Made by a program: the position numbers and the translations under genes
From: Zobellella denitrificans
GTDB lineage: Bacteria > Pseudomonadota > Gammaproteobacteria > Enterobacterales > Aeromonadaceae
Direction: 5' to 3'
Assembly: GCF_002237365.1 (NCBI RefSeq)
Contig: NZ_NMUO01000005.1
Span: forward strand, 1-64,000
Length of the DNA stretch: 64,000 bases
Shown: positions 43,220 through 51,284 of the stretch, in pieces
Numbering within the stretch: the stretch's first letter is position 1
Layout: every line of letters starts with the position of its first letter
The notes under the pieces: model-generated
The model's database searches: none
Told to the model about the DNA's origin: nothing
Seen by the model: the letters and a program-made list of their open reading frames with translations, nothing else

Positions 43220-44410
43220 ATGACGACCACCCTCATCCGGCAGGTACGCCTCAACGGCCAACAGCAAAGCCGGGACTTGCTGATCGAGCAGGGCCGCATC
43301 GGCCGTATCGACCCCCATATCACGCCGCCGCCCGGTGCCCAAGTGGTCGAAGGCGGCCACCGCCTGGCCCTGCCCGGCTTTATCGACGGCCACGCCCATA
43401 TCGACAAATCCCTGTGGGGCATGGACTGGTATGTCAACGAAGTGCCGCGGGAGTTGCCCGCCATCATCGATAACGAGCGTCGCTTCCGGCGTGAACAGGC
43501 GTTCGACAGCCGGCGCCAGTCCGAGCGCATCGCCCGCCAGGCGATTCGCCTGGGCACCACCCATATCCGCACCCATATCGACGTGGACACGGAAATCGGC
43601 CTGCGCCATATGGAAGGGGTGCTGGCCACCCGGGACGCCCTGGCCGAGCAGATTTACATAGAGACGGTCTGCTTTCCCCAGAGCGGCCTGCTGGGCCGGC
43701 CCGGTACCCGGACATTGATGGAAGAGGCGATCAAACTGGGCGCCGATTATGTGGGCGGCATAGATCCGTCCAGCTTCGAGCGCAATCCGGTGGCCCATCT
43801 CGACGCCGTGTTCGAGCTCGCCGCCAAATACGGCAAGGGGGTGGATCTGCACCTGCATGAGCCGGGCGAGCTGGGCGCCTTCTCGGTGGAACTGATGACA
43901 GAGCGCACCCGCGCCCTGGGCATGCAGGGCAAGGTCACCATCAGCCACGCCTTTTGCCTGGGCGAGGTGGATCCCGGCTACCAGGATCGGCTGATCGCCG
44001 GGCTGGCCGAGGCGGATATCGCCATCGCCACCACGGCCCCCGCCAATCGCCAGGTGCCGCCCTATGAAAAACTGCGCGCCGCCGGGGTCAGGGTGACCGC
44101 CGGCAACGACGGCATCCGCGACACCTGGAGCCCCTATGGCAACGGCGACATGCTGCAGCGGGCCATGCTGATGGGGCTGAAATACCGCTGGCGCCAGGAC
44201 CGGGAGCTGGCTCAGGCGTTGCACGCCATCACCCGGGGCGGCGCCGAGGTGATGGGGCTGAAGGACTACGGCCTGGAAGTGGGCTGCCGGGCGGATCTGG
44301 TGCTGCTGGCAGGGCAGGCGGTGGCCGAGGTGATCGCCGAGCCGCCACGGGAGCGCACCGTGTTCAAGGCCGGCCGGCTGGTCGCCGACCGGGGCGAATG
44401 CCTGTTCTGA
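43220..44410 (+). CDS. Amidohydrolase, cytosine-deaminase-like subgroup
   Basis: A 396-residue TIM-barrel metal hydrolase. The metal ligands look complete: HxH in GFIDGHAHIDKSLWGMDWYV, His and Glu in KGVDLHLHEPGELGAFS, His in VTISHAFCLG and Asp in RVTAGNDGIRDTWSPYGNGD. NDGIRDTWSPYGNGDMLQRA recalls cytosine deaminase and N-isopropylammelide hydrolase relatives, which deaminate or hydrolyse cyclic ureido or amidine substrates. The substrate is not inferable. The ATG 43220 follows GGGAG. It is divergent from the importer operon. Confidence 0.85.
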   Translation: MTTTLIRQVRLNGQQQSRDLLIEQGRIGRIDPHITPPPGAQVVEGGHRLALPGFIDGHAHIDKSLWGMDWYVNEVPRELPAIIDNERRFRREQAFDSRRQSERIARQAIRLGTTHIRTHIDVDTEIGLRHMEGVLATRDALAEQIYIETVCFPQSGLLGRPGTRTLMEEAIKLGADYVGGIDPSSFERNPVAHLDAVFELAAKYGKGVDLHLHEPGELGAFSVELMTERTRALGMQGKVTISHAFCLGEVDPGYQDRLIAGLAEADIAIATTAPANRQVPPYEKLRAAGVRVTAGNDGIRDTWSPYGNGDMLQRAMLMGLKYRWRQDRELAQALHAITRGGAEVMGLKDYGLEVGCRADLVLLAGQAVAEVIAEPPRERTVFKAGRLVADRGECLF

Positions 44411-44443
44411 CCACTTAAATAACTGATCCAAATAGCGCTACAT

Positions 44444-44637
44444 CGACCGGGCACCGCACGCAGACACGCCGTGAGGATATGACACTCGCGGTTTCAGCCT
44501 GCTGCGAACATTCACTGGATGTTCGGTCAGGCTGAAACCACTCGTCACGGCGAGCAAACTCGCCCCCTGGGGGCTCCGTCGCGCCATCCCTGGCGCGAAG
44601 GGTCTGCTTAGCAGCCCCGGTCGCTGTCGGCAGTGAT
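44444..44637 (+). repeat. MITE-like family A element interrupted by a second module
   Basis: Left part GACCGGGCACCGCACGCAGA then CACGCCGT and right part CCTGGGGGCTCCGTCGCGCC then GGTCTGCTTAGC match the copy at 33.5 kb. Between them, 44471-44564, is a different module with a 12-bp stem, GGTTTCAGCCTG (44490-44501) and CAGGCTGAAACC (44528-44539), around ATTCACTGGATGTTCGG. The same module, reversed, lies at about 46401-46500. Confidence 0.85.
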
Positions 44638-44688
44638 CTACTATTCGGAACAGCTAGTTAACACTATATACCGACGGAGTTTCACCCC

Positions 44689-46158
44689 ATGAAAACCATC
44701 AAAATGACCGCCCGCTACGTGATCGGCTTCAAGGACGGCGGCCACCATATCTACGAGCAGGGCGAGCTGGTCTACCGCGGCGACAGCGTGCTGTTCGTCG
44801 GCCATGGCTACCAGGGCCAGGTCGACGAGACCCAGGACATGGGCAACGCCCTGCTCGGCCCCGGCTTTATCGACCTGGACGCGGTGGCCGACCTGGACTC
44901 CACCGTACTGGCCTTCGATCACCAGCCGGGCTGGCAGAAGGGCCGGCTGCCCGCCAGCGACTGGCAGCGACGCGAGACCTACAGCGACGCCGAACTCGAC
45001 TTCAACAAGCGCTACGCCTTCAGCCAGTTGCTGCTGAACGGCATCACCACCATCGCTCCCATCACCTCCATCCTGTACCGGGAGTGGGCCGAAACCGCCG
45101 ACGAGTTCCTCCGCGCCGCCGACATCGCCGAGAGCCTGGGCGTACGCGCCTACCTGGGGCCGGCCTATATGTCGGGCTACGGCGTGGTCAACCCGGACGG
45201 CAGCCTCGACATGCGTTTCGACGAACAACGGGGGTTGCAGGGACTGGAGCAGGCGGTGCGCTACGTGGAAGAACTGCAGGGCCGCCACGGCGACACCATC
45301 AGGGGCATGCTGGCGCCGGACCGGATAGAGGGCTGTACCCCGGAGCTGCTGCGCCAGACCGCCAGCGCCATGCGTGCACTGGACTGCCCGGTGCGGCTGC
45401 ACAGCTGTCAGGGGCAATTTGAGCTGGACATGGTGCATGAGCTGCACAATGGCATGTCGTCGGTGGAATTGATGGCCGAAAACGGCCTGCTGGATCACCG
45501 CCTGCTGCTGCCCCATCTGCAATACCTGGGCGGCAAGCACAGCACACCGGAAAAAGTGGAGCGGGAGCTGGTACTGCTGGGGCAGGCCGGAGCCAATGCG
45601 GTGATCTGCCCCATAGTGGCCGGTCGCCACAGCAAGTATTTCCATGGCGTGCGCCAGTTCCGGCAGGCCGGCATCAACCTCAGTCTGGGCACGGATACCT
45701 TTCCGCCGGACATGATCCAGAACATGCATATCGGCGCCATCCTGAGCCGGGTGGAAAGCAACGACATCACCGCCGCCTCCGCCGCCGATTACTACAACAT
45801 GGCCACCCTGGGCGGCGCCCGGGCCCTGGGGCGGGAGGACATCGGCCGGCTCTGCCCGGGCTCCAGGGCCGATATCATGGTGTTCGACTTCGACCGCATC
45901 CACACCGGTCAGGTGTTCGATCCCATCACCACCATGGTGATCAACGGTAACGGCCGGGATATCAAGGGAGTGATCGTCAACGGCGACAAGGTGGTATGGG
46001 ACGGCCAACTGGTCAAGGCCGGGCTGGATGTGCAGGAGCTGCACCACCAGGCTCAGCGCCAGTTCGAGCGGTTCATGACCAGCTACCCAGAGCGCTGCCA
46101 CCGCCATCCGCCGCTGGCGGAGATCTTCCCGCCCAGCTTTCCGCTGAGCCGGCCATAG
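44689..46158 (+). CDS. AtzA/TrzN-like amidohydrolase lacking the HxH metal motif
   Basis: A 489-residue protein of the amidohydrolase superfamily by overall pattern: MTARYVIGFKDGGHHIYEQG at the start, strand GNALLGPGFIDLDAVADLDS, NLSLGTDTFPPDMIQNMHIG with the catalytic-barrel Asp, and a C-terminal GSRADIMVFDFDRIHTGQV. At the metal site, GFIDxHxH reads GFIDLDAV, so both first-strand His ligands are missing; the later HxxE-like position reads LHSCQGQFE. It may bind metal unusually, act without it, or have a different role. GGAG precedes the ATG. It follows a repeat element, 278 bases past the first amidohydrolase. Confidence 0.75.
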   Translation: MKTIKMTARYVIGFKDGGHHIYEQGELVYRGDSVLFVGHGYQGQVDETQDMGNALLGPGFIDLDAVADLDSTVLAFDHQPGWQKGRLPASDWQRRETYSDAELDFNKRYAFSQLLLNGITTIAPITSILYREWAETADEFLRAADIAESLGVRAYLGPAYMSGYGVVNPDGSLDMRFDEQRGLQGLEQAVRYVEELQGRHGDTIRGMLAPDRIEGCTPELLRQTASAMRALDCPVRLHSCQGQFELDMVHELHNGMSSVELMAENGLLDHRLLLPHLQYLGGKHSTPEKVERELVLLGQAGANAVICPIVAGRHSKYFHGVRQFRQAGINLSLGTDTFPPDMIQNMHIGAILSRVESNDITAASAADYYNMATLGGARALGREDIGRLCPGSRADIMVFDFDRIHTGQVFDPITTMVINGNGRDIKGVIVNGDKVVWDGQLVKAGLDVQELHHQAQRQFERFMTSYPERCHRHPPLAEIFPPSFPLSRP

Positions 46159-46159
46159 A

Positions 46160-46560
46160 CAACACGCCGTGAATCCTCCCTGGCGCGGAGGGCCGGCTTC
46201 GCTGCCACCCTTGGTCCTCCCCTTCATCCCGCAGTCGTCTGCCGGACCACCATCAAGCGGCGCCGGGGCTTGCAAAGAGGTGACAGGGATGGCCTCCGCC
46301 GACCGTCACCTGCCAGGGGGCGCGAAGCGCCTTGCACCGCCGCCAGCATCGCGAAGCGATGATACGGCGGTTTCCGCGACATTCGGCAGGTGCGAGCCTA
46401 CAGGGGGCGAGCTTGCTCGCCGTGACGAGCCGTTTCGGCCTGACCGAACCTCCAGTGAATGTTCGCAGCAGGCCGAAACAGCGAGTGTCATATTTTGCGG
46501 CGTGTCGGTGGAGGTGGCCCTGTTGCCTCTTCTCTAGGTTGCAACAGACAACAAATAGCC
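46160..46560 (+). repeat. MITE-like family A element, mosaic with two inserted modules
   Basis: Contains ACACGCCGTGAATCCTCCCT, GGTCCTCCCCTTCATCCCG and the right end GCGTGTCGGTGGAGGTGGCC shared with family A. The hairpin CACCGCCGCCAGCATCGCGA / ATGATACGGCGGT interrupts it, followed by the reversed module with stems at 46432-46442 and 46469-46479. The left terminal repeat is truncated to ACACGCC. Confidence 0.8.
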
Positions 46561-46569
46561 GGTTGGTCG

Positions 46570-46593
46570 ATTTTTAAACTGATCGGTGCGCTA
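46570..46593 (-). repeat. AT-rich 3'-end motif including the stop codon of the aspartoacylase-like gene
   Basis: ATTTTTAAACTGATCGGTGC then GCTA; the terminal CTA is the complement of the TAG stop. The relative at 32182-32206 also includes a TAG stop. On the gene's sense strand it reads TAGCGCACCGATCAGTTTAA. Confidence 0.7.
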
Positions 46594-47652
46594 GTACACC
46601 ACGCTGCCGAGCTGGCTGCCGCTTTCCGCCATGGGGTTCTGGATGATCTGCACCACCACCCCGTCGGCCGGGCTGTGGTACTGTTTCACCTCGTGGCCGA
46701 AGGCGTCGTACTGCACGAACATCAGGTCTCCCTTCTTCACCTTGTCCAGCAGTTGCACCTTGGGCACCACGAAACCGCCGAACTCGGCGCGCACGTCCTC
46801 CCAGTGCTCGGTTTCCACCGGCAGCTCGGGCTGCATCACCTCGCCTTCGATCAGCTGGATATGGCGCAGGAAGTTGAGGGTGCCGTCCACCGCCCGTTCC
46901 ACCAGTTCGGGTTCGTACACATCCCTTGCGCCGATCTCCAGGGTAAAGGCCGGTACCCCTATGCCGTTGTAGGCGCCGTCCACCGTGGTCTGGCTCTGGC
47001 TGCTGAAGGCCACGTCCACCCCGAACAGCCGGGTCATCTCCTTCACCGCCGGAATGCTGTAGTCGGTGTAGGCGAACAACGGGAAGGTGGTGGGGTTGGC
47101 GGTATGCATGTCGATGGCATAGTCCGCATTGTGTTTGAGCAGATCGTTCCAGATGCTGTGGGAATACCGCTGGCCCGAGGTGCGGGTGTCTTCGGTGTTG
47201 GCCTGGCGGTTGAGGTTCTCATTGACCTTGACCGGCCCCGAGGGCACGAATTCGCGCACATTGGCGATAAGCCCGGGAATGTTGAACTGGTGCACTATGG
47301 TCACGGTGCCCTTCAGCGCCTCTACGGCGAGCCGCTCCTTGACCTTGTGCACGGTGAGATAGGGGTTCATCTCGTTGGCGTGCACCCCGGCCACCAGCAT
47401 CACCTTCTTGCCCGGTGCTTCCCCCTTCAGCACGCTCACCGGCAGGTAGTAGTGCTGGCCGGCGTTGTTCTGGCCCGCCACCCGAAAGTAGAACTCATGC
47501 TGTTTGCCCGGCTCGAGGGAGTCCACATCCAGCCGGGTGATCACCGGCTTGCCCTGGATCATATCGCCGTTGAACCGGGTTTCGGCCAGCACCGGCAAGG
47601 TCGAGGTCAGCACGCCCAGGGCACCGCCCCAGATAAGAGGTTTTATGGTCAT
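46591..47652 (-). CDS. Exported succinylglutamate desuccinylase/aspartoacylase-like hydrolase
   Basis: A 353-residue Zn-carboxypeptidase-fold protein of the AstE/AspA group. Zn ligands fit His and Glu in VAGVHANEMNPYLTV and His in AIDMHTANPTTF; TLEIGARDVYEPELVE supplies the late acidic residue and GGFVVPKVQLLDKVKKGDLM resembles the C-terminal barrel. The family removes acyl groups from N-acyl amino acids. Unusually, it starts with a likely signal peptide, MTIKPLIWGGALGVLTSTLP then VLA, so it should act in the periplasm. The ATG 47652 follows AGGGAAAG. A shared palindromic motif lies upstream, tying it to the importer promoter. Confidence 0.82.
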   Translation of the reverse strand: MTIKPLIWGGALGVLTSTLPVLAETRFNGDMIQGKPVITRLDVDSLEPGKQHEFYFRVAGQNNAGQHYYLPVSVLKGEAPGKKVMLVAGVHANEMNPYLTVHKVKERLAVEALKGTVTIVHQFNIPGLIANVREFVPSGPVKVNENLNRQANTEDTRTSGQRYSHSIWNDLLKHNADYAIDMHTANPTTFPLFAYTDYSIPAVKEMTRLFGVDVAFSSQSQTTVDGAYNGIGVPAFTLEIGARDVYEPELVERAVDGTLNFLRHIQLIEGEVMQPELPVETEHWEDVRAEFGGFVVPKVQLLDKVKKGDLMFVQYDAFGHEVKQYHSPADGVVVQIIQNPMAESGSQLGSVVY

Positions 47653-47683
47653 GATTCTTTCCCTAAGTGAAATAGCCCGAACC

Positions 47684-47719
47684 AATTGCTAAAAATAAAA
47701 CAACACAATTGTTAGCAAT
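47684..47719. promoter_or_regulatory. Palindromic operator candidate upstream of the aspartoacylase-like gene
   Basis: ATTGTTAGCAAT (47708-47719) is the exact reverse complement of the 12-mer at 43074. A degenerate site, AATTGCTAAAAAT, lies at 47684-47696. Both fall 30-70 bases upstream of the start codon, where a repressor would block transcription. The rest of the gap to 47911 is AT-rich near 47770-47830, with no credible gene. Confidence 0.55.
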
Positions 47720-47911
47720 AAAGTCAGCAAAAAACGTTACACTAAGGTTAACGAATAATAAAGCACTAAATGGAAGCACAACGAAAGCTTGCTTTTGAAT
47801 TATTCAAAAAAGCAGAATATTTATCTGATCGATACCGCGCGGGGCGCAGGCCCCGCCGCAGGGAGGCCCGGGAAAGGCCCGAATGGGGAGTGAGGAAAGG
47901 CGGCAGCCGGC

Positions 47912-48625
47912 TCAGCGCGGGCCGGTTTCCGCCTCGGTTTGCAGTTCGGCGAACAGCGCCGCCAGATCCAGGCTTTGCTCTTCCTCCTCGGTCAGCTCCA
48001 GGCTGGCCTCCAGGTGTTCCAGGTGGCGGCGCATGGACAGGGCGGCCGTGTCGGCCTCCCCCGCCGCCACCAGATCCAGCAGCTTGCCGTGCTCTTCACA
48101 ATGGCAGTGGTGGGCGTTTCTGTCTTTCTGGTACATGCTGACGATAAGCGAGGTCTTGGCGATCATCCGTTCCAGCACCTCCACCAGCAGGCGGTTGCCG
48201 CCGAGCCTGGCCAGTTCGATATGAAAGCGGGCGGCGCAGTCCACCGCCGCCGGCCGCCGGCCCTCCTCGACCGCCCGCCGCTCTTCTTCTATCAGCGCCC
48301 GGAGCGGGGCCAGCTCGCCCCGCCGCTCGCCCCGGGCGGCCAGGGCCACCGCCTCCTCTTCCAGGATGCGGCGCATGGCAAACACTTCGGCCGCCTCCTG
48401 CTGGCTGGGACAGGCCACGGTGGCTCCCCGGTTGGCGGCGATGGCCACCAGCCCCTGATGGCTGAGTTCCAGCAGGGCGGCGCGCACATGGTTGCGGTTG
48501 GCGCCCAGCGCCTCGGACAGCCGGGTTTCCACCAGCCGGGTGCCCGGCGCCAGCCGCTGCTCCAGGATGGCGCGGGAAATGATACCGACGATACGCTGGA
48601 TTTCCCTTCGCTTGATACTGGGCAC
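47912..48625 (-). CDS. GntR family regulator with FCD domain
   Basis: A 237-residue regulator. The N-terminal winged HTH reads LAPGTRLVETRLSEALGANR then NHVRAALLELSHQGLV; the helical FCD domain follows, with MRRILEEEAVALAARGERR, the metal/ligand residues in CAARFHIELARLGGN, and the His-rich HHCHCEEHGKLLDLV then MRRHLEHLE. FCD members sense small carboxylates or sugar acids. GTG 48625 is the start, behind GGGAGG. It lies just upstream of the importer/amidohydrolase gene group on the same strand as the aspartoacylase-like gene and is its most likely regulator. Confidence 0.92.
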   Translation of the reverse strand: MPSIKRREIQRIVGIISRAILEQRLAPGTRLVETRLSEALGANRNHVRAALLELSHQGLVAIAANRGATVACPSQQEAAEVFAMRRILEEEAVALAARGERRGELAPLRALIEEERRAVEEGRRPAAVDCAARFHIELARLGGNRLLVEVLERMIAKTSLIVSMYQKDRNAHHCHCEEHGKLLDLVAAGEADTAALSMRRHLEHLEASLELTEEEEQSLDLAALFAELQTEAETGPR

Positions 48626-48703
48626 TTTCCCTCCCGGAATGCATAAATTTTCATGTAAAAAAGATTAACAAAACCGCCGGACCGGCTCCAGCGCCTTGTT
48701 ACC

Positions 48704-50716
48704 CTAGCCCCAGCGGCTGACGCCGGGGTAGCCGCCGTCGAGCAGCTCCTTGACGAACACCGAGGGGATCTGCCGATCCGCCAGCAGGAACACCTGATCC
48801 CGGGCCCGGGTCAGCCCCACATAGAACAACCGGCGCTCCTCGGCATGGGGGAAGGCTTCCTCCTCCGGCAGCAGCAACTCCAGCAGGCTGGGGCCGCTCT
48901 TGTCGGGGGGAAAGCCGTAACGTCCCCGCACCAGGCCCAGCAGGATCACGCAGTCCGCCTCCTTGCCCTTGGCGCCGTGCAGGGTCTGGGCCTCCAGCCG
49001 GAGATCCGGGAAGCGCCGGCGCCAGCCCGCCAGCTGGGACTCGTCCGGCAAGCTGAAACGGAAGCGGGCCAGCAGGTAGACGGAGGCGTCCGGCCGCTGG
49101 GCCGCGATCTGCCCCAGCAGCCGGGTCACCGCGTCCATCTGGCTGTCGTGCTCCACCGGCAGCACGTGCACGCAGGGGCCCTCGCTGCGTTTGTGGGTAC
49201 CCAGGGTTTTGGGCAACTGGCCGGGGTTGCGGGTCACGAAGCGGCTGGCCACCTGCTCGATACGGTTGTTGAAGCGGAAGGTCTGGTCCAGGACGGTGAT
49301 CCGGCTGGCGCCGAAGTGGTCCGCAAAGCGGGTGGTCAGCGACACATCGGCGCCGCTGAAGCGGTAGATGGCCTGCCAGTCGTCCCCCACGCAGAACAGG
49401 GAAAGCCCGGGGGCCGCATCGCGCAGGGCCTTGAGCAGCTCGGCCCGGGGCGCGGAAATGTCCTGGAACTCGTCCACCAGCACATGGCGCCAGGGCACCT
49501 CGAACCGGCCCTGGCGCACATAATGGGTGGCCTTTTCGATCATGTCGTCGAAGTCGATGTCGCCCCGCTCGCGCAGCTGCGCCTGGTAACGGTGCAGCAG
49601 CGGCCGCACCAGGGCCAGTTGCTCGGCCTGATCCGGGGTCAGTTCGACGGGATCCGGCTCGCCATAGAGCTTGAGTGCCGCCACCAGCGGTGCCCATTCC
49701 CGCGCCAGCCGCATGAAATCCGGCCGGGGCACCACCTGGAAGCGGTGGCGGCGCAGCCAGTCGAGCAGCCGCTCGCCGTAGGCCGGATCCTCCTGCCCGA
49801 ACTGCTCCAGCCAGGCGGCGAAGGCGCCCTGGCGGGCCCGCTCGTCCTGGGCCAACGGGCTCAGGGGCGGGGTGCGCCCCTCCACCCGGGACAGTATCAT
49901 CAGCCCCAGGGCATGAAAGGTGCTGACCTTGACCGGAGTGGTCTCGGGCCGGCGCGCCAGCCGCTCGGCCATTTCCGCCGCCGCCTCGTTGCCGAAGGCC
50001 AGCAGCAGCAGTTCGTCGGCCCGGGCCTGGCGCGACGCCAGCAGAAAGGCGGCCCGCGCCGCCATCACGCTGGTCTTGCCGCAGCCGGCCCCGGCCAGCA
50101 CCAGGTTGTGGTCTTCGTCCACCACGCAGGCCAGGCGCTGGGCCGGGGTCAGCGGATGGGCTTCCAGGCCGTCGAACAGGGCAGTATGCTCGGCCAGGGC
50201 CTGCCGGCAATAATCCTGGCAGCACTGCTCCCACCAGGCCTCGTCCGCCGCCTGCAGCGTGGCCACCAGCTCGAACGCCGCCCGGGCCCGGTCGTCCAGC
50301 GTCTCGGGCGGCGGACAGGCGGACCAGTCCACCGCCTCCCCGGCCACCAGCGCCTGCAGCCGCCGCCAGCGGGAATGGCGCAGGTAGCCGGCGTCCAGCA
50401 GCCCCAGGCATTGCTCCGCCAGGGGCAGCACCCGGTTCGCATGATATCGGTACCAGCCCAGGGTGACCGCCTCGGCCAGGGGTTCGGCCACCACCCGGGG
50501 CAGCCAGCCCAGCTCGATATCGCCCTGGGTGCAGAACAGCCGCAGCCGGTACAGGCGGCGGGCTTCCTCCAGCCGGGGCGGCGCGCTCAGTTCGTGCCAG
50601 CCGAGCCCGTGGCGCTCGCGCTTGAGGTGCAGCACCAGGCCGTCCGCGGTCAGCTCGGTGGCCAGGAAGGGATGGTTGAACCAGGGCGCCAGCCAGTGGG
50701 CCTTGTATATCTGCAT
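48704..50716 (-). CDS. UvrD/Rep-family DNA helicase (HelD, helicase IV-like)
   Basis: A 670-residue superfamily 1A helicase. After about 200 residues of HelD-type N-terminal domain the motifs are Q-motif LTPAQRLACVV, Walker A LAGAGCGKTSVM, VKVSTFHALGLMIL, DIDFDDMIEKAT, Walker B VLVDEFQDIS, GDDWQAIYRFSGAD, DQTFRFNNRIEQVASRF, TLHGAKGKEAD and GLTRARD. E. coli HelD (684 residues) has the same order. The ATG 50716 is chosen; a GTG two codons earlier overlaps the Lrp gene stop. Coupled to an unrelated regulator gene, it may be co-transcribed with it. Confidence 0.92.
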   Translation of the reverse strand: MQIYKAHWLAPWFNHPFLATELTADGLVLHLKRERHGLGWHELSAPPRLEEARRLYRLRLFCTQGDIELGWLPRVVAEPLAEAVTLGWYRYHANRVLPLAEQCLGLLDAGYLRHSRWRRLQALVAGEAVDWSACPPPETLDDRARAAFELVATLQAADEAWWEQCCQDYCRQALAEHTALFDGLEAHPLTPAQRLACVVDEDHNLVLAGAGCGKTSVMAARAAFLLASRQARADELLLLAFGNEAAAEMAERLARRPETTPVKVSTFHALGLMILSRVEGRTPPLSPLAQDERARQGAFAAWLEQFGQEDPAYGERLLDWLRRHRFQVVPRPDFMRLAREWAPLVAALKLYGEPDPVELTPDQAEQLALVRPLLHRYQAQLRERGDIDFDDMIEKATHYVRQGRFEVPWRHVLVDEFQDISAPRAELLKALRDAAPGLSLFCVGDDWQAIYRFSGADVSLTTRFADHFGASRITVLDQTFRFNNRIEQVASRFVTRNPGQLPKTLGTHKRSEGPCVHVLPVEHDSQMDAVTRLLGQIAAQRPDASVYLLARFRFSLPDESQLAGWRRRFPDLRLEAQTLHGAKGKEADCVILLGLVRGRYGFPPDKSGPSLLELLLPEEEAFPHAEERRLFYVGLTRARDQVFLLADRQIPSVFVKELLDGGYPGVSRWG

Positions 50717-50718
50717 GC

Positions 50719-51144
50719 TCACCCCAGGTTGTTGATAAGCTCGGACAAGATCATGTGGGTTTTCACCGTCTTGATATTGGGCATGTTCTCGATCTGGCCG
50801 CGCACCTCATCCAGCCGGATCATGGAGGCCGCCTCCACATACACCAGCATGTCGGTCTCGCCGCTGATGGTGTAGCACAGCTTCACCTCGGGCATGGCGC
50901 GCAGCAGGGCGGCGTATTGCTCGCAGCGGTGCACATGATAATGCAGCTCGAAATAGGCGCGCACGGCGCCGCCGCCCCCGCCGATGCGGGCGTGATAGCC
51001 GCGGATGATGCCCCGCTCCTCCAGCTGGCGGATGCGCTCGGACACCGCCGAGCGGGACAGGCTCACCTCGCGGGCGATGCTCGCCACCGCCATGCGGGCA
51101 TTGGCCGCCAGCAGGGCCACTATCTGTCGATCGAATTTGTCCAC
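50719..51144 (-). CDS. Lrp/AsnC family regulator (divergent from the YjeH-like exporter)
   Basis: A 141-residue regulator. HTH: FDRQIVALLAANARMAVASI then AREVSLSRSAVSERIRQLEE; RAM domain: RAYFELHYHVHRCEQYAALL, CYTISGETDMLVYVEA. GTG 51144 follows AAAGG by six bases; the frame from 51207 would add a basic, proline-rich stretch without a ribosome site. Divergence from the exporter gene across 140 bases is a common arrangement in which the Lrp protein activates the exporter in response to methionine or branched-chain amino acids. Confidence 0.88.
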   Translation of the reverse strand: MDKFDRQIVALLAANARMAVASIAREVSLSRSAVSERIRQLEERGIIRGYHARIGGGGGAVRAYFELHYHVHRCEQYAALLRAMPEVKLCYTISGETDMLVYVEAASMIRLDEVRGQIENMPNIKTVKTHMILSELINNLG

Positions 51145-51284
51145 CCGAAGCCTTTCTCCCACCCGCCGGCGAAACGGCGGCACAAAGCGACGAACTGCCG
51201 CCGGCAAACGGCGTTTTGCAGCGTCGGAATCTGATGCGTGGGCGCTAATATATCAGAATTCTCAGGCACGGAATCGAAACTAAA

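Noticed and set aside
47770-48141. Plus-strand 123-codon frame starting MEAQRKLAFELF
   Set aside because: Its start is AT-rich promoter DNA and the rest is antisense to the GntR gene; no domain.
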